From Gammaproteobacteria bacterium (GTDB lineage Bacteria > Pseudomonadota > Gammaproteobacteria > Ga0077554 > Ga007554), in contig JAMPIW010000001.1 of assembly GCA_040183005.1 (NCBI GenBank), positions 1-64,000 on the forward strand: a stretch of DNA of 64,000 nucleotides, written 5' to 3'. The stretch's first letter is position 1. Each line of letters opens with the position of its first letter. The notes below the pieces were generated by a model that was given only the letters and a program-made list of their open reading frames with translations, searched no databases and had not been told where the DNA came from. Position numbers and translations under genes: made by a program. This document shows positions 1 through 8,221 of this stretch, in pieces.

Positions 1-81
1 CCTGTAGCCGATAAAGGATTAAGTGGTTTTTATATCGCTGACTCACTTTTGTTTTTTTATGGCCCAGAGGGCAAGCAACTA

Positions 82-711
82 ATGAAATCAATCAAGCATT
101 CTACAATCGTTTTATCCAGCATGCTGAGTTTGGTGTGCGCAACATCCGCAATAGCTGAGTTATCCGCCAATCTTGGTGTTACGAGTAACTTTGTCTTTCA
201 TGGTGTGAGTCAGACGAATGGCGGACCAGCCCTTCAGGGTGGGTTGGACTATAGGCATTCATCAGGTATGTATCTTGGGACGTGGGCGTCGAACGTAGAC
301 AAGGCGAACGCAAAAGGCGTTGAGGCGGATGTTTATGGAGGAGTTTCCAGAAAATTAGGCGACTTCAATTACAATGTTGGAGCTGTGACACGCCAGTTCA
401 CGAATTCGGCTCACAAAGACTTTAATGAATTTTATATTGGTGGTGGTTACAAGATGCTCCACACCACTTATGTTTTGGGCGATGGCTATGATTACGCTGA
501 AATTGTGGCGGATGGAACGCTCTCGGGAATCCATGTGAACGTCCGTGCCGGTTCCAAAATGCCAGACCAAGGCAAAAATATCCTTGATTACGGCTTCAGC
601 GTAGGCAAAGGATTTGCTGGTTATGATGTCAAGGCTGGGGTTGCGACTACAAATGTGAGTGGTGCTAAAAGGGAGTTTTTTGTTGCGGTAGTTAAACCTT
701 TTGATTTTTAG
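82..711 (+). CDS. TorF-family (Gcw_chp) putative outer-membrane porin
   Basis: Predicted outer-membrane beta-barrel of the TIGR02001/Gcw_chp family, now often called TorF-family putative porin. I start it at the ATG at 82 (MKSIKHST), because a clear signal peptide follows (hydrophobic residues about 8-22, cleavage after SAIAE). The in-frame ATG at 49 would add 11 residues before the signal peptide. The mature part opens with LSANLGVTSNFVFHGVSQT, the typical first strand of this family, continues with alternating strand-like segments, and ends in phenylalanine as barrel proteins do (KPFDF). Length 209 residues fits the family. It stands alone, followed by a hairpin at 749-790. Substrate unknown. 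The family call is strong; transport function is inferred. Confidence 0.85.
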   Translation: MKSIKHSTIVLSSMLSLVCATSAIAELSANLGVTSNFVFHGVSQTNGGPALQGGLDYRHSSGMYLGTWASNVDKANAKGVEADVYGGVSRKLGDFNYNVGAVTRQFTNSAHKDFNEFYIGGGYKMLHTTYVLGDGYDYAEIVADGTLSGIHVNVRAGSKMPDQGKNILDYGFSVGKGFAGYDVKAGVATTNVSGAKREFFVAVVKPFDF

Positions 712-748
712 AAAAGTTGCCCAGTATGCTGCCCACTGTCTTGTAAAT

Positions 749-790
749 GTCAGCCAAGGGCGTACTTCCGCTCCTGGCTGACGTTATTTA
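749..790. terminator. Hairpin terminator between convergent genes
   Basis: Arms 749-759 (GTCAGCCAAGG) and 773-782 (CCTGGCTGAC) pair apart from one bulged A, followed by GTTATTTAT. It lies between the porin gene ending at 711 and the leftward gene ending at 800, so it could serve both. Confidence 0.5.
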
Positions 791-799
791 TATCTCAGC

Positions 800-1120
800 T
801 TAGCCTAAGCGCTGGTACTGTTTCCCATACTCATAGCCAACACCGCCAGAAGATTTTTCCGGTTGGGATATTCCCTCGTGGGGTATCCTTTGATACTGCC
901 TGCCATAATTATATCCCTCAGGATTAGCGGCATCTTTAGCATCCGCAGCAACCTCAAACCCGGCATTCAACGGGACATATCTCTTGCCGTAACCATATCC
1001 TTGGTACGCAGCACTGGTTGCCGTAGTGGACGCGTCAGATGCCCAAGCTGACGCAGATATCACGCAAGCCAACGTGGCGGAGGCGGCTATTGTGATGATT
1101 ATCTTTCTCGTGCTGTTCAT
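800..1120 (-). CDS. Small secreted protein with three GYxYG(K/R)xY repeats
   Basis: A 106-residue protein that I do not recognise as a named family. Residues 1-27 form a standard signal peptide (basic MNSTRK, hydrophobic core, ASAWA-S cleavage). The mature part carries three copies of one aromatic motif: GYGYGKRYVP, GYNYGRQYQR and GYEYGKQYQR, spaced about 30 residues apart and separated by Ala/Pro/Gly-rich linkers, with the last copy at the C terminus. There is no cysteine and no enzymatic motif. It is monocistronic. Repeats rich in Tyr, Gly and basic residues could bind polysaccharide or peptidoglycan or assemble at the surface, but this is only a guess. Codon use and signal peptide make a real gene likely. 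Confidence 0.7.
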   Translation of the reverse strand: MNSTRKIIITIAASATLACVISASAWASDASTTATSAAYQGYGYGKRYVPLNAGFEVAADAKDAANPEGYNYGRQYQRIPHEGISQPEKSSGGVGYEYGKQYQRLG

Positions 1121-1280
1121 GACTCAGTCTCCTCGGGTTGCTTCATGGGTGTGAAGTGATTCGCGATCGTTGGCTAATCCTATATTAGAATTAGTCTAAA
1201 TGTCAAAGGATTTTTGTGCGCGTGGCAATCATTGTTGTTAATGGCATGGCATTGGCCAATAGCATTTTCTTGACAGTCCA

Positions 1281-1308
1281 GTAGGGTGGGCACGCCTTCT
1301 GTGCCCAC
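1281..1308. repeat. REP-like intergenic palindrome in a gene-poor stretch
   Basis: Positions 1286-1293 (GTGGGCAC) and 1301-1308 (GTGCCCAC) form a perfect 8-bp stem around a 7-nt loop, preceded by GTAGG. I recall similar GTAGGGTGGGCAC...GTGCCCAC palindromes as dispersed intergenic repeats in several proteobacterial genomes. It is the only structured item I see in the 331-bp gap 1121-1451; the rest is AT-rich sequence with no supportable gene. Confidence 0.55.
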
Positions 1309-1451
1309 ACGGACAAGCATCCGCCCCACCGTTTAGATCTTCCATAAAATAACCAGAAACAATAAAAAATCAAACCACCCGTTGCGTACATAGCGATCTT
1401 TGATTCCGCGTGAGCCCAGTGGGGGCGGCAACGCAATCCAGCCTATGCACT

Positions 1452-2006
1452 TTACCCCAAGCACCAGGACGCCAGTACTCGGTAACTTACGCCCTTGCTC
1501 CCGGAGACAGACTCCACCAGGCAAAACCGTTGGACGCGCCAATCCATGGGGCCAATGGCGGCTGCGGCAGGACGGCGAACCACCTTGCGCATGAGCGTCA
1601 AATGGGGTTGGTAGGGCCGGGTTTCGAGGGGGATGCCGCAGTTCGCCAAGCCAGTCTGCAATGCACTCACCAGCGATTGCAATGCCTCCGGGGTCTGCAT
1701 CGAACCGGCCCACAGGATACGAGGCGTGGACCAATAGCCAGTCCGGTCCAGCGTCAGCGTAAACCGCTCACACCGGATGGCTGCCGCCACCTCCTCCGCG
1801 CATTGCCTGCGCGCGCTGTTCAGGGCGCCAAGAAAGACCAGCGTGATATGCAGGTTATCCTCCGCCACAATCCGGCCTGTCACGCGCGAACCGATATCCT
1901 CCGCGAGCCCAGCCAACTGCCGGCGCAGGGTATCGTCCGGCCATAGAGCGAAAAACAGCCGCTGAGTCAAACCCTCCTTGGCCTGGTCCGCCGGAGTGCT
2001 CTGCAT
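1452..2006 (-). CDS. thpR: RNA 2',3'-cyclic phosphodiesterase ThpR
   Basis: Member of the 2H phosphoesterase superfamily (LigT/ThpR), which opens 2',3'-cyclic phosphates on RNA and in vitro ligates tRNA halves. The two hallmark HxT motifs are visible: HITLVFLG and HLTLMRK, about 80 residues apart. The N terminus QRLFFALWPDD is typical. I place the start at the ATG at 2006 (MQSTPADQ), just past the pncC stop at 2014. An in-frame upstream start at 2048 would overlap pncC by 35 bp and add 14 residues that do not look conserved. The 184-residue product matches the family. Probably co-transcribed with pncC. Confidence 0.9.
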   Translation of the reverse strand: MQSTPADQAKEGLTQRLFFALWPDDTLRRQLAGLAEDIGSRVTGRIVAEDNLHITLVFLGALNSARRQCAEEVAAAIRCERFTLTLDRTGYWSTPRILWAGSMQTPEALQSLVSALQTGLANCGIPLETRPYQPHLTLMRKVVRRPAAAAIGPMDWRVQRFCLVESVSGSKGVSYRVLASWCLG

Positions 2007-2013
2007 TTGTTGT

Positions 2014-2508
2014 TCAGCGACGTTCGTCAAGGGTTGCCAGCACGCCACGCAAGGCGGCCAACACCGCCTGACGCCGCACCGCCTCGCGGTTGCCTAAAAA
2101 ATGTTCGGTGCGGCTGCGCACGGGCATATCTATCCCCGCCCACGCAAAGCACACCATTCCTACCGGCTTATCGAGGGTAGCCCCGCCCGGCCCGGCGATA
2201 CCGCTGATGGCAAGGCTGATCTGGGCATGGCTGTTGTTGAGCGCCCCCTGGGCCATCTCGCGCACTGCCTGTTCACTGACCGCGCCAAATTCGGCCAGGG
2301 TGGCAGCACGCACGCCCAACATCTCCTGCTTGGCGATATTGGTGTAGGTGACAAAACCGCGCTCAAACCACTGCGAGCTACCCGCCACCGCCGTCACGGT
2401 CTGCGCCACCCAGCCACCCGTGCAGGACTCGGCGGTGGCGAGCATGAAACCATGGCGCCGCAAGGCATCGCCTACCTGCGCGGACAATGTGTCAAGTTCT
2501 TCATCCAT
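2014..2508 (-). CDS. pncC: Nicotinamide-nucleotide amidohydrolase PncC (CinA C-terminal domain)
   Basis: Stand-alone CinA C-terminal domain, 164 residues, which deamidates nicotinamide mononucleotide to nicotinate mononucleotide in NAD recycling. Conserved blocks are present in order: LATAESCTGGWVAQTVTAV near residue 23, SSQWFERGFVTYTN, KQEMLGV, GAVSEQAVREMA, LAISGIAGPGG and KPVGMVCFAWA. The N-terminal MoCF-like domain of full CinA is absent, as in the Escherichia coli YgaD/PncC type. Upstream partner of thpR; the stop lies 8 bp before the chosen thpR start, so translational coupling is likely. Confidence 0.93.
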   Translation of the reverse strand: MDEELDTLSAQVGDALRRHGFMLATAESCTGGWVAQTVTAVAGSSQWFERGFVTYTNIAKQEMLGVRAATLAEFGAVSEQAVREMAQGALNNSHAQISLAISGIAGPGGATLDKPVGMVCFAWAGIDMPVRSRTEHFLGNREAVRRQAVLAALRGVLATLDERR

Positions 2509-2617
2509 ATCTAAATTCTAGCAACCACCCTGATTAAACACCATGCAACACTGCCCAAAAGCGGGTATTTTTGGTACAGTGGCGCGTTTGACTACAAAAC
2601 AGGGACTCATTTTCCGC

Positions 2618-3514
2618 ATGGCCGATTCGCCGATCACGTCCTCTTCGCTTTCTGACCATCTAAAAACCCTGCTTACCCAGTACCCGCTGCCGCACCATTG
2701 GCTCACGCAACTCATGTATATCCTGACGCGCGCGCGCTGGCCGGCCTGGAAAAAATGGCAGATTCGATGGTTTATCAAGCGTTACCAGGTGGACATGGGC
2801 ATCGCTCTGGAGCCCGACCCGCTTGCCTACCCGGACTTCAACACTTTTTTCACTCGCGCCCTGAAGCCTGGAGCACGCCCAATAGTACACGGTCCAGGCG
2901 AAATCGCCTGCCCGGTCGATGGTGCGGTGAGCCAGGCTGGCGATATTGTGGATGGACGCATCTTCCAGGCCAAAGGACACGATTACAGCCTGGAGACCCT
3001 GCTGGGTGGCTCACCGGAGCGGGCAACTCTGTTCGCCGGCGGGCGCTACGCCACAATTTATCTCTCCCCCAAGGACTACCACCGCATCCACATGCCACTG
3101 ACGGGGCGTTTGCAAGAAATGGCCTATATCCCCGGCCGCCTGTTCAGCGTCAACCCACGCACCACACGCTATGTGCCCGGCCTGTTCGCCCGCAATGAAC
3201 GGCTGGTCACGATCTTTGATACCCCTGCCGGGCCGATGGCGCTGATCCTGGTCGGCGCGCTGTTCGTCGCAGGTATCGAGACCGTCTGGGCAGGGCTGAT
3301 CAACCCACACCCCAGCACTAACCCGCAGACCTGGAATTACCAGGATTCCCCCATCATGCTGGAGCACGGCGCGGAGATGGGGCGCTTCAACATGGGTTCG
3401 ACGGTGATCGTGCTGTTCGGCGCGGATTGCGTCGATCTTGCTTCGACCCTCCAGCCCGATGACCCGGTCAATATGGGACAGCTGATGGGAACATTTGACC
3501 CGGCAGGCCGCTAA
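2618..3514 (+). CDS. psd: Phosphatidylserine decarboxylase proenzyme
   Basis: Makes phosphatidylethanolamine from phosphatidylserine at the inner membrane. The ATG at 2618 (MADSPITSS) gives 298 residues, close to the usual size; an in-frame ATG at 2543 would add 25 unlikely residues. Key features by residue: FNTFFTR near 74-80, PVDG with catalytic Asp101, YHRIHMP with His155 and His158, and the self-cleavage site NMGST, where Gly260-Ser261 splits the chain and Ser261 becomes the pyruvoyl group. The motif is MGST rather than the commoner LGST, a conservative change. The gene stands alone between divergent pncC and the convergent PstS-like gene. Confidence 0.96.
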   Translation: MADSPITSSSLSDHLKTLLTQYPLPHHWLTQLMYILTRARWPAWKKWQIRWFIKRYQVDMGIALEPDPLAYPDFNTFFTRALKPGARPIVHGPGEIACPVDGAVSQAGDIVDGRIFQAKGHDYSLETLLGGSPERATLFAGGRYATIYLSPKDYHRIHMPLTGRLQEMAYIPGRLFSVNPRTTRYVPGLFARNERLVTIFDTPAGPMALILVGALFVAGIETVWAGLINPHPSTNPQTWNYQDSPIMLEHGAEMGRFNMGSTVIVLFGADCVDLASTLQPDDPVNMGQLMGTFDPAGR

Positions 3515-3596
3515 AAACCGCAGATGCAATGACGAGCGTTATTTCGGAGCAGTGACGCCCCGCCGCATTTTGTTATTTCTCTCATCCTGCAGGTTT

Positions 3597-4031
3597 CTAT
3601 GGTATAGGCGTGAAAATGTGGGATCGAGAACAGATTTTTGTCAATTGGAAGAAAAGGGGAGAAGATGCCATGTAGCTAATTGCTCCCGGTGTGCGTTTGA
3701 CGAACTGGATAACCTCGACATCGTCTCGCTTGCTTTGGGGAACGGTAAGCCCCTCCTGAAATGCCTTTTTTGCCCAAACGTCCTCGTACCTGACCCTGCT
3801 GATCTTGAGAAACTTGCTAAGGAACTCTTCTTGGGCGGCTTCATTATCCGCCGGAACAAGATTGACTCCATCAACCCTTTGCCTTTCGCCCAGAAATATA
3901 CTTCCCACATCGCCATTGGTTATAGGCATGCAGGAATGGGTGATGGCGTAGATCTCACCCGCATCCGCAGCCACGGTATACACCAGCCACAGCGCTGCGG
4001 CACAAGACACCATCGCAGGTTTGATTCGCAT
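3597..4031 (-). CDS. Short PstS-like periplasmic substrate-binding protein
   Basis: A 144-residue secreted protein with a signal peptide from the ATG at 4031 (MRIKPAMVSCAAALWLVYTVAADA). It resembles a minimal phosphate-binding-like domain: the opening strand EIYAITHSCMPITN, IFLGERQRV, a central VPADNEAAQEEFLSKFL...YEDVWAKKAF helix region, and the late PGAISYM motif that in PstS-type proteins is GAIGYV. At under half the size of real PstS it cannot form two full lobes. It follows the porin gene with a 16-bp gap, so the two are almost certainly an operon. Phosphate as ligand is not shown; these short relatives are widely over-annotated as phosphate binders. Confidence 0.75.
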   Translation of the reverse strand: MRIKPAMVSCAAALWLVYTVAADAGEIYAITHSCMPITNGDVGSIFLGERQRVDGVNLVPADNEAAQEEFLSKFLKISRVRYEDVWAKKAFQEGLTVPQSKRDDVEVIQFVKRTPGAISYMASSPLFFQLTKICSRSHIFTPIP

Positions 4032-4047
4032 GATGCCCCCTCTTTTT

Positions 4048-5193
4048 TTAGAACCGAATGGCATATTGCGCGCGCGCTTCATTGAAACTCCCGGCGGAAG
4101 GGGGACTATCAGTTTGCTTGGTACGATTGATTTCGAACTTGATGGCCGCCCTGGGATTCACGTCGTAACGGATGCCCAACGCCTGACGCGTGTAGGATCG
4201 GCCACTAGCCTGCTGCGCGAAATAACTGTCATCCTGGTTAAGATCAGCCTTTTCCGCGCGCACATAGGGCGTAAGCCCCGTACTGAAGGAATGGCCAAGA
4301 TGCACAAAACTCGCCCAGCTTTTATGGCTCCCCGTGCTTGCGGACAAATCCTGGTTGTTAAACCGGTAGTACTCGGTGATCCCTTCCCAATTATTATTGA
4401 TATAAACCATGTAGCCACCAACCGTTTTCAGCATCGTCCGGTTGGCAGGCGTTGAGGACGCACTGACATAAGTACCTACCTCCTGCCTGAGGCCGTGCGC
4501 GCCAAGCCGTAATCCTTCCAGAAAGCCTCCGAATTGGTAACCCAAATTGAATCCTGTGGCTTTGCTGCCATTATCATCCCTGGTATTGCTCGGATCCAGG
4601 ACGCCATTCGCGGGAGCATCGGAGAGGATGCGGCTACCATTGCCGACATACACGTCATAGGTCAACGCCCCCTGTGACACCCCATACTTGCCGGTCGCCC
4701 ACAGACCAGTGGTGTGGACGGGCAGAATACCGCCACGATCCTCGAATTCCATAAATTTCGGCCGCAGTAACGAAGTTTGAATTTGGGCGCCATGGTGATA
4801 GGCGGTATTCCAATAACCCAAAGGCGTATGGAAACGCCCGACCCAGGCGGTAGTCCTGTCGCCGATCGCGTATCCCAGCTGGAGCCGCTCCAGATCCGTG
4901 ACCATCCCGCCCGTCTCTTCAAACTCAAAATAAAGTTCCGCCAACATCTTGACCCGATCGCCAAATTGCGGCGTAAAAAACAAGTCCAGCGAACCCAAGG
5001 CAAAGCCGCGTTCGGGCTTGTCACCGTTTAAATTCTTGCTAACGTGGCTATAGCCGATATCGGCAAAACCATGCAGAGGTACCTCACCCCCCAGAACCGC
5101 AGCCAATGTGGATTGGCTGGCCACAAGAAATGGCGTCACAAACGCGGCCATCACTAAGGCATGGCATGTCTTCGATTTTTCTGTTTTCTTCAT
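4048..5193 (-). CDS. Outer-membrane porin-like beta-barrel
   Basis: A 381-residue predicted outer-membrane protein with a long signal peptide (MKKTEKSKTCHALVMAAFV...STLA). The mature part begins VPLHGFADIGYSHVS and consists of alternating amphipathic strands with aromatic girdles, such as LYFEFEETGG, WVGRFHTPLGYWNTAYHHG and GYMVYINNNWEGITEYYRF. It ends in the barrel signature AQYAIRF. The HTPLGYWN segment resembles that seen in phosphate-selective or general anion porin-like families. It is the first gene of a two-gene unit with the PstS-like gene, suggesting a shared ligand. No Pho box was recognised in the upstream region. Confidence 0.8.
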   Translation of the reverse strand: MKKTEKSKTCHALVMAAFVTPFLVASQSTLAAVLGGEVPLHGFADIGYSHVSKNLNGDKPERGFALGSLDLFFTPQFGDRVKMLAELYFEFEETGGMVTDLERLQLGYAIGDRTTAWVGRFHTPLGYWNTAYHHGAQIQTSLLRPKFMEFEDRGGILPVHTTGLWATGKYGVSQGALTYDVYVGNGSRILSDAPANGVLDPSNTRDDNGSKATGFNLGYQFGGFLEGLRLGAHGLRQEVGTYVSASSTPANRTMLKTVGGYMVYINNNWEGITEYYRFNNQDLSASTGSHKSWASFVHLGHSFSTGLTPYVRAEKADLNQDDSYFAQQASGRSYTRQALGIRYDVNPRAAIKFEINRTKQTDSPPSAGSFNEARAQYAIRF

Positions 5194-5604
5194 ATTTTCC
5201 TCCCGAATTAACCCCAGTTCCCCTTAAAACTTAAAAACGGCGGTTAACAAGATGTTTTGAACCAGCCTTATCGTGCCCCGCCATTTTCAGGTTACATCTC
5301 CCCGTAAAGCACCAAAGGCAAATGCTTATCGGCATAATTTACGCCATAAATTTTTGCATTCAATAAAATTTATTATAAACAATGTGATATTGGTTTCGTC
5401 AGCGGGCTTGATGAAGCGGGTAGTGTAAACTTTACCGACGGAGCTTAAAAGGATTTTGATGATATTGGAAGCTGGCCATGAATGAGACGGCGAAAATGGA
5501 GTTATATATCTGATTTTTTCTAAAAAAACATTACCCTAAGCCGGACGAGCCGGAACCAAAAAGGTTAAAGTCCGCGTAGCCCACCTTCCGAGGAGACGCC
5601 GATC
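5194..5604. other. Intergenic region between divergent genes
   Basis: This 411-bp stretch must hold the promoter of the porin/PstS-like pair and the start-side flank of the truncated gene at 5605. It includes an AT-rich segment around 5340-5385 that could be a promoter zone. SD-like GAGGAG precedes the ATG at 5605. No additional gene or clear operator is evident. Confidence 0.5.
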
Positions 5605-6006
5605 ATGAAACTGCTGACCGAACGTTACCAAGCAGACCTGCTGGGTGTGCTTTCCTGCTATGACCGGATGATTATCACGGGCACATTGCCCGGTGCCTGC
5701 TATGCGGGCGGCATGACCAGCTTCCTGTATTCCCGCCATATCAAGATATTTGACTATGCCAAAGTCTTTGCCGACCCTTTGCGCGAGCGCATCCGTAAGC
5801 ACGCGCATGAACTCGCCACTGCGCAGGGCGTGTCCATAGAGCACGTCAACAAACCACACATCCGCAAAGAAGACCTGGTGGCCAAGGTGATTGCCCGGCG
5901 CGGCAAGCATCCCGGACTGGCGCATGTCCTTTCCGCGATGGAGGCCTGTTCCGCCTATGAACCGTGCTTATCCGGTTGTCACACCCAACGCCCTAAGCTA
6001 AATTGA
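5605..6006 (+). pseudogene. 5' fragment of a repeat-family hypothetical gene, truncated at an inverted-repeat element
   Basis: Residues 1-119 (MKLLTERYQADLLGVLSCYD..., then SFLYSRHIKIFDYAKVFADPLRERIR, then RRGKHPGLAHVLSAMEACSAYEP) resemble, from memory, the N terminus of a hypothetical family of roughly 450 residues that occurs in multiple copies in some genomes and may be mobile-associated. In full-length members I recall the text continues with a Tyr/Arg/Pro-rich segment after this point. Here it stops matching at position 5961, exactly where the left arm of an inverted-repeat element begins, and the last 14 codons (LSGCHTQRPKLN) are element sequence. The missing two thirds are not found beyond the element. 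A good SD (GAGGAG) precedes the start. Function unknown. Confidence 0.7.
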
Positions 6007-6158
6007 TGCCAGACAGACGGCCTAATCGAGGCGCTATAGGGTTTTCTGGCGCGAACCAAGGCATAATGTCCTCCGTGAAACGGCCTCGCCATACCGGCGT
6101 GTATGTCGGCAATGCGCCTTATACGCACTTGGGTGCGTTAACCGGATAAGCACGATTC
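5959..6158. mobile_element. About 200-bp MITE-like element with terminal inverted repeats
   Basis: The left arm CGTGCTTATCCGGTT at 5963-5977 is repeated in perfect inverted orientation at 6140-6154. Similarity extends to about 19 bp outward (GAA[C/T]CGTG) and more weakly inward to GGGTG, giving about 26-bp arms with 4 differences. The interior has no transposase. No convincing target-site duplication is visible. The element sits between a truncated rightward gene and a truncated leftward gene, so a deletion probably accompanied insertion. Confidence 0.6.
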
Positions 6159-6195
6159 GTTGTTCGATGTCGGTGGTGCTGAGCTTCTCTACCAT
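6034..6195 (-). pseudogene. Start of an unidentified gene running into the inverted-repeat element
   Basis: On the minus strand an ATG at 6195 is preceded by a strong SD (GGGAGG, 8 nt upstream) and begins MVEKLSTTDIEQR. The next codon enters the right arm of the inverted-repeat element, after which the frame reads basic, low-complexity residues to a stop at 6034 (53 codons). The good initiation region and abrupt switch suggest a genuine gene start whose body was replaced by the element. I do not recognise the family from 13 residues. It could instead be a real small protein. Confidence 0.4.
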
Positions 6196-6290
6196 CGTAC
6201 GATACCTCCCGTTAAAAACTAGGGGTTTCTGTTTTACGTCTGTTTGTATATGGACGTTACCCCCAGGAATAAGTTATTCTACGCGATTCC

Positions 6291-6367
<77 letters not shown>

Positions 6368-6403
6368 CAACAGAAATCCCGGCATACATAAAAGATCGAA
6401 GAC

Positions 6404-6898
6404 ATGAGCAATCCACTGGTCGGTGTGGTGATGGGCAGCAACAGTGACTGGGATGTCATGCAGCATGCCGTCAAACAGCTAGACGCCTTTGGTATTCCGT
6501 ATGAAGCCAAAGTAGTGTCGGCGCACCGCACGCCTGATCTCCTTTTTGAATATGCCGAGACCGCCGAGGCGCGCGGCCTCGCCTGCATTATTGCGGGCGC
6601 GGGTGGCGCGGCGCATTTGCCGGGGATGCTGGCCGCCAAAACTATCGTGCCGGTGCTCGGTGTGCCAGTACCATCCAAACACCTCAACGGCATGGATTCC
6701 TTGCTGTCCATCGTACAGATGCCCAAGGGCATTCCTGTCGCCACCTTCGCCATCGGCGAGGCGGGCGCCGCCAATGCCGGCTTGTTTGCCGCTGCCCTGC
6801 TGGCGCGCACCAACCCCGATCTTGCGCAACGCCTCAACGCCTTTCGCTCCCGCCAGAAAGAAACTGTTTTGGCGATGGAACTGCCCGCGCCTCAATGA
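6404..6898 (+). CDS. purE: N5-carboxyaminoimidazole ribonucleotide mutase PurE
   Basis: Converts N5-CAIR to CAIR in purine biosynthesis. The 164-residue class I PurE is complete: [14 protein letters not shown] at the N terminus (nucleotide-phosphate loop), VVSAHRTPD with the catalytic His, [46 protein letters not shown]. Its last codons overlap the purK ATG by 4 bp (ATGA), so the two are translationally coupled and act in sequence. Confidence 0.97.
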   Translation: MSNPLVGVVMGSNSDWDVMQHAVKQLDAFGIPYEAKVVSAHRTPDLLFEYAETAEARGLACIIAGAGGAAHLPGMLAAKTIVPVLGVPVPSKHLNGMDSLLSIVQMPKGIPVATFAIGEAGAANAGLFAAALLARTNPDLAQRLNAFRSRQKETVLAMELPAPQ

Positions 6899-8034
6899 TA
6901 TTGCCGGGTGCGATGCTAGGCATCCTTGGTGGTGGCCAGCTGGGCCGAATGTTTGCTGTCGCGGCGCGCACCATGGGCTATCAGGTCACCGTCCTGGACC
7001 CCGACCCTGACAGCCCTGCGGCGCACTTTGCCGACGTCCATATCGTTGCCGACTTTGCTGACAGGAAGGCGTTGGAGCAGCTCGGTGAAACCTGTACCGC
7101 CATAAGCACTGAGTTCGAAAATGTTCCCGCCGATACCCTGCGTTTTCTCGCCCAATTCTGCATAGCACGCCCGGCGGCGGAGCCGGTGGCGGTCGCCCAG
7201 GATCGCATCACGGAAAAGAGCTACCTGGCGGCAAACGGTTTTCCCTGCGCCCGCTTCGCCGTGATCCACTCACAGCAAGATATAGCCCAGGCGGTGCAGC
7301 AGATCGGTGCTCCTGCCCTGCTCAAGGTTAGCCAGTTTGGTTACGACGGCAAGGGCCAAGCGCGGGTGAACAGCGCTGAAGAGACGCTGGCGGCCTTTAA
7401 TGAAATGGGCGCCGTGCCCTGCGTGCTGGAAGAATTGCTGCCGCTGGCGCTGGAAGTTTCAGTGGTGCTGGCACGTGGCGCGGATGGTCAAACCGCTGTC
7501 TATCCAGCGGCCGAAAACCAGCACCGCGATGGCATTCTCGACGTGAGCATCGTCCCTGCGCGTATCTCCGGTGATCTGGCACTCAAGGCCACACAGACTG
7601 CCATCGCCCTGGCGGAGCGGCTCAATTATTGCGGCGTGCTGGCCGTGGAGTTTTTTGTTTTACAAGGCGAACGCCTGCTCATCAATGAAATGGCCCCGCG
7701 CCCTCACAACAGCGGCCACTACACGCTAGACGCCTGCGTTACCAACCAGTTCGAACAACAAGTGCGCGCCCTATGCGGCCTGCCGCTCGGCGACACCCGC
7801 CTGCTTACCCCCGCCGTAATGGTCAATCTCATCGGCGACCTGTGGGGCAAGGGCGCGCCGCAGTGGGAGCACCTTCTTATGCATCCCCAAACCAAACTCC
7901 ATCTCTACGGCAAACGCGAAGCCCGCCCTGGGCGCAAAATGGGGCACTATACTTGCGTGGATAGTTCAGTCGATGGCGCATTGGCCGTAGCGCTGGAGAT
8001 TAAGCGGCGAATTAGTGCCACTGAAAGCTGCTAA
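6895..8034 (+). CDS. purK: N5-carboxyaminoimidazole ribonucleotide synthetase PurK
   Basis: ATP-grasp enzyme that carboxylates AIR with bicarbonate, feeding PurE. The 379 residues show the N-terminal Rossmann-like segment [16 protein letters not shown], the ATP-grasp loop [31 protein letters not shown], and the metal/substrate block [36 protein letters not shown]. The start ATG at 6895 overlaps the purE stop. The two-gene purEK unit is likely transcribed from the region following tRNA-Arg. Confidence 0.97.
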   Translation: MILPGAMLGILGGGQLGRMFAVAARTMGYQVTVLDPDPDSPAAHFADVHIVADFADRKALEQLGETCTAISTEFENVPADTLRFLAQFCIARPAAEPVAVAQDRITEKSYLAANGFPCARFAVIHSQQDIAQAVQQIGAPALLKVSQFGYDGKGQARVNSAEETLAAFNEMGAVPCVLEELLPLALEVSVVLARGADGQTAVYPAAENQHRDGILDVSIVPARISGDLALKATQTAIALAERLNYCGVLAVEFFVLQGERLLINEMAPRPHNSGHYTLDACVTNQFEQQVRALCGLPLGDTRLLTPAVMVNLIGDLWGKGAPQWEHLLMHPQTKLHLYGKREARPGRKMGHYTCVDSSVDGALAVALEIKRRISATESC

Positions 8035-8221
8035 CAGCCAGTCGGCCGCGTGTCACGAACGCAAACTGTCATCGCCCTCCTACTTTCTCGCTACGACCCC
8101 TAAGTCCGAATAGGACTAGCCCCGCAGTTTATCTCGAAGAGTTTCAGCCCCCTCTTCAAATCATTCATGGCTCCAGAGGGCAATTCTCTGCAGCCTGAAA
8201 AGATTCTCGATGCGTCCCGCT

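Noticed and set aside
1203-1734. Minus-strand open frames in and beyond the thpR end
   Set aside because: They overlap the certain thpR gene or lie in AT-rich intergenic DNA, lack an SD and resemble no family.
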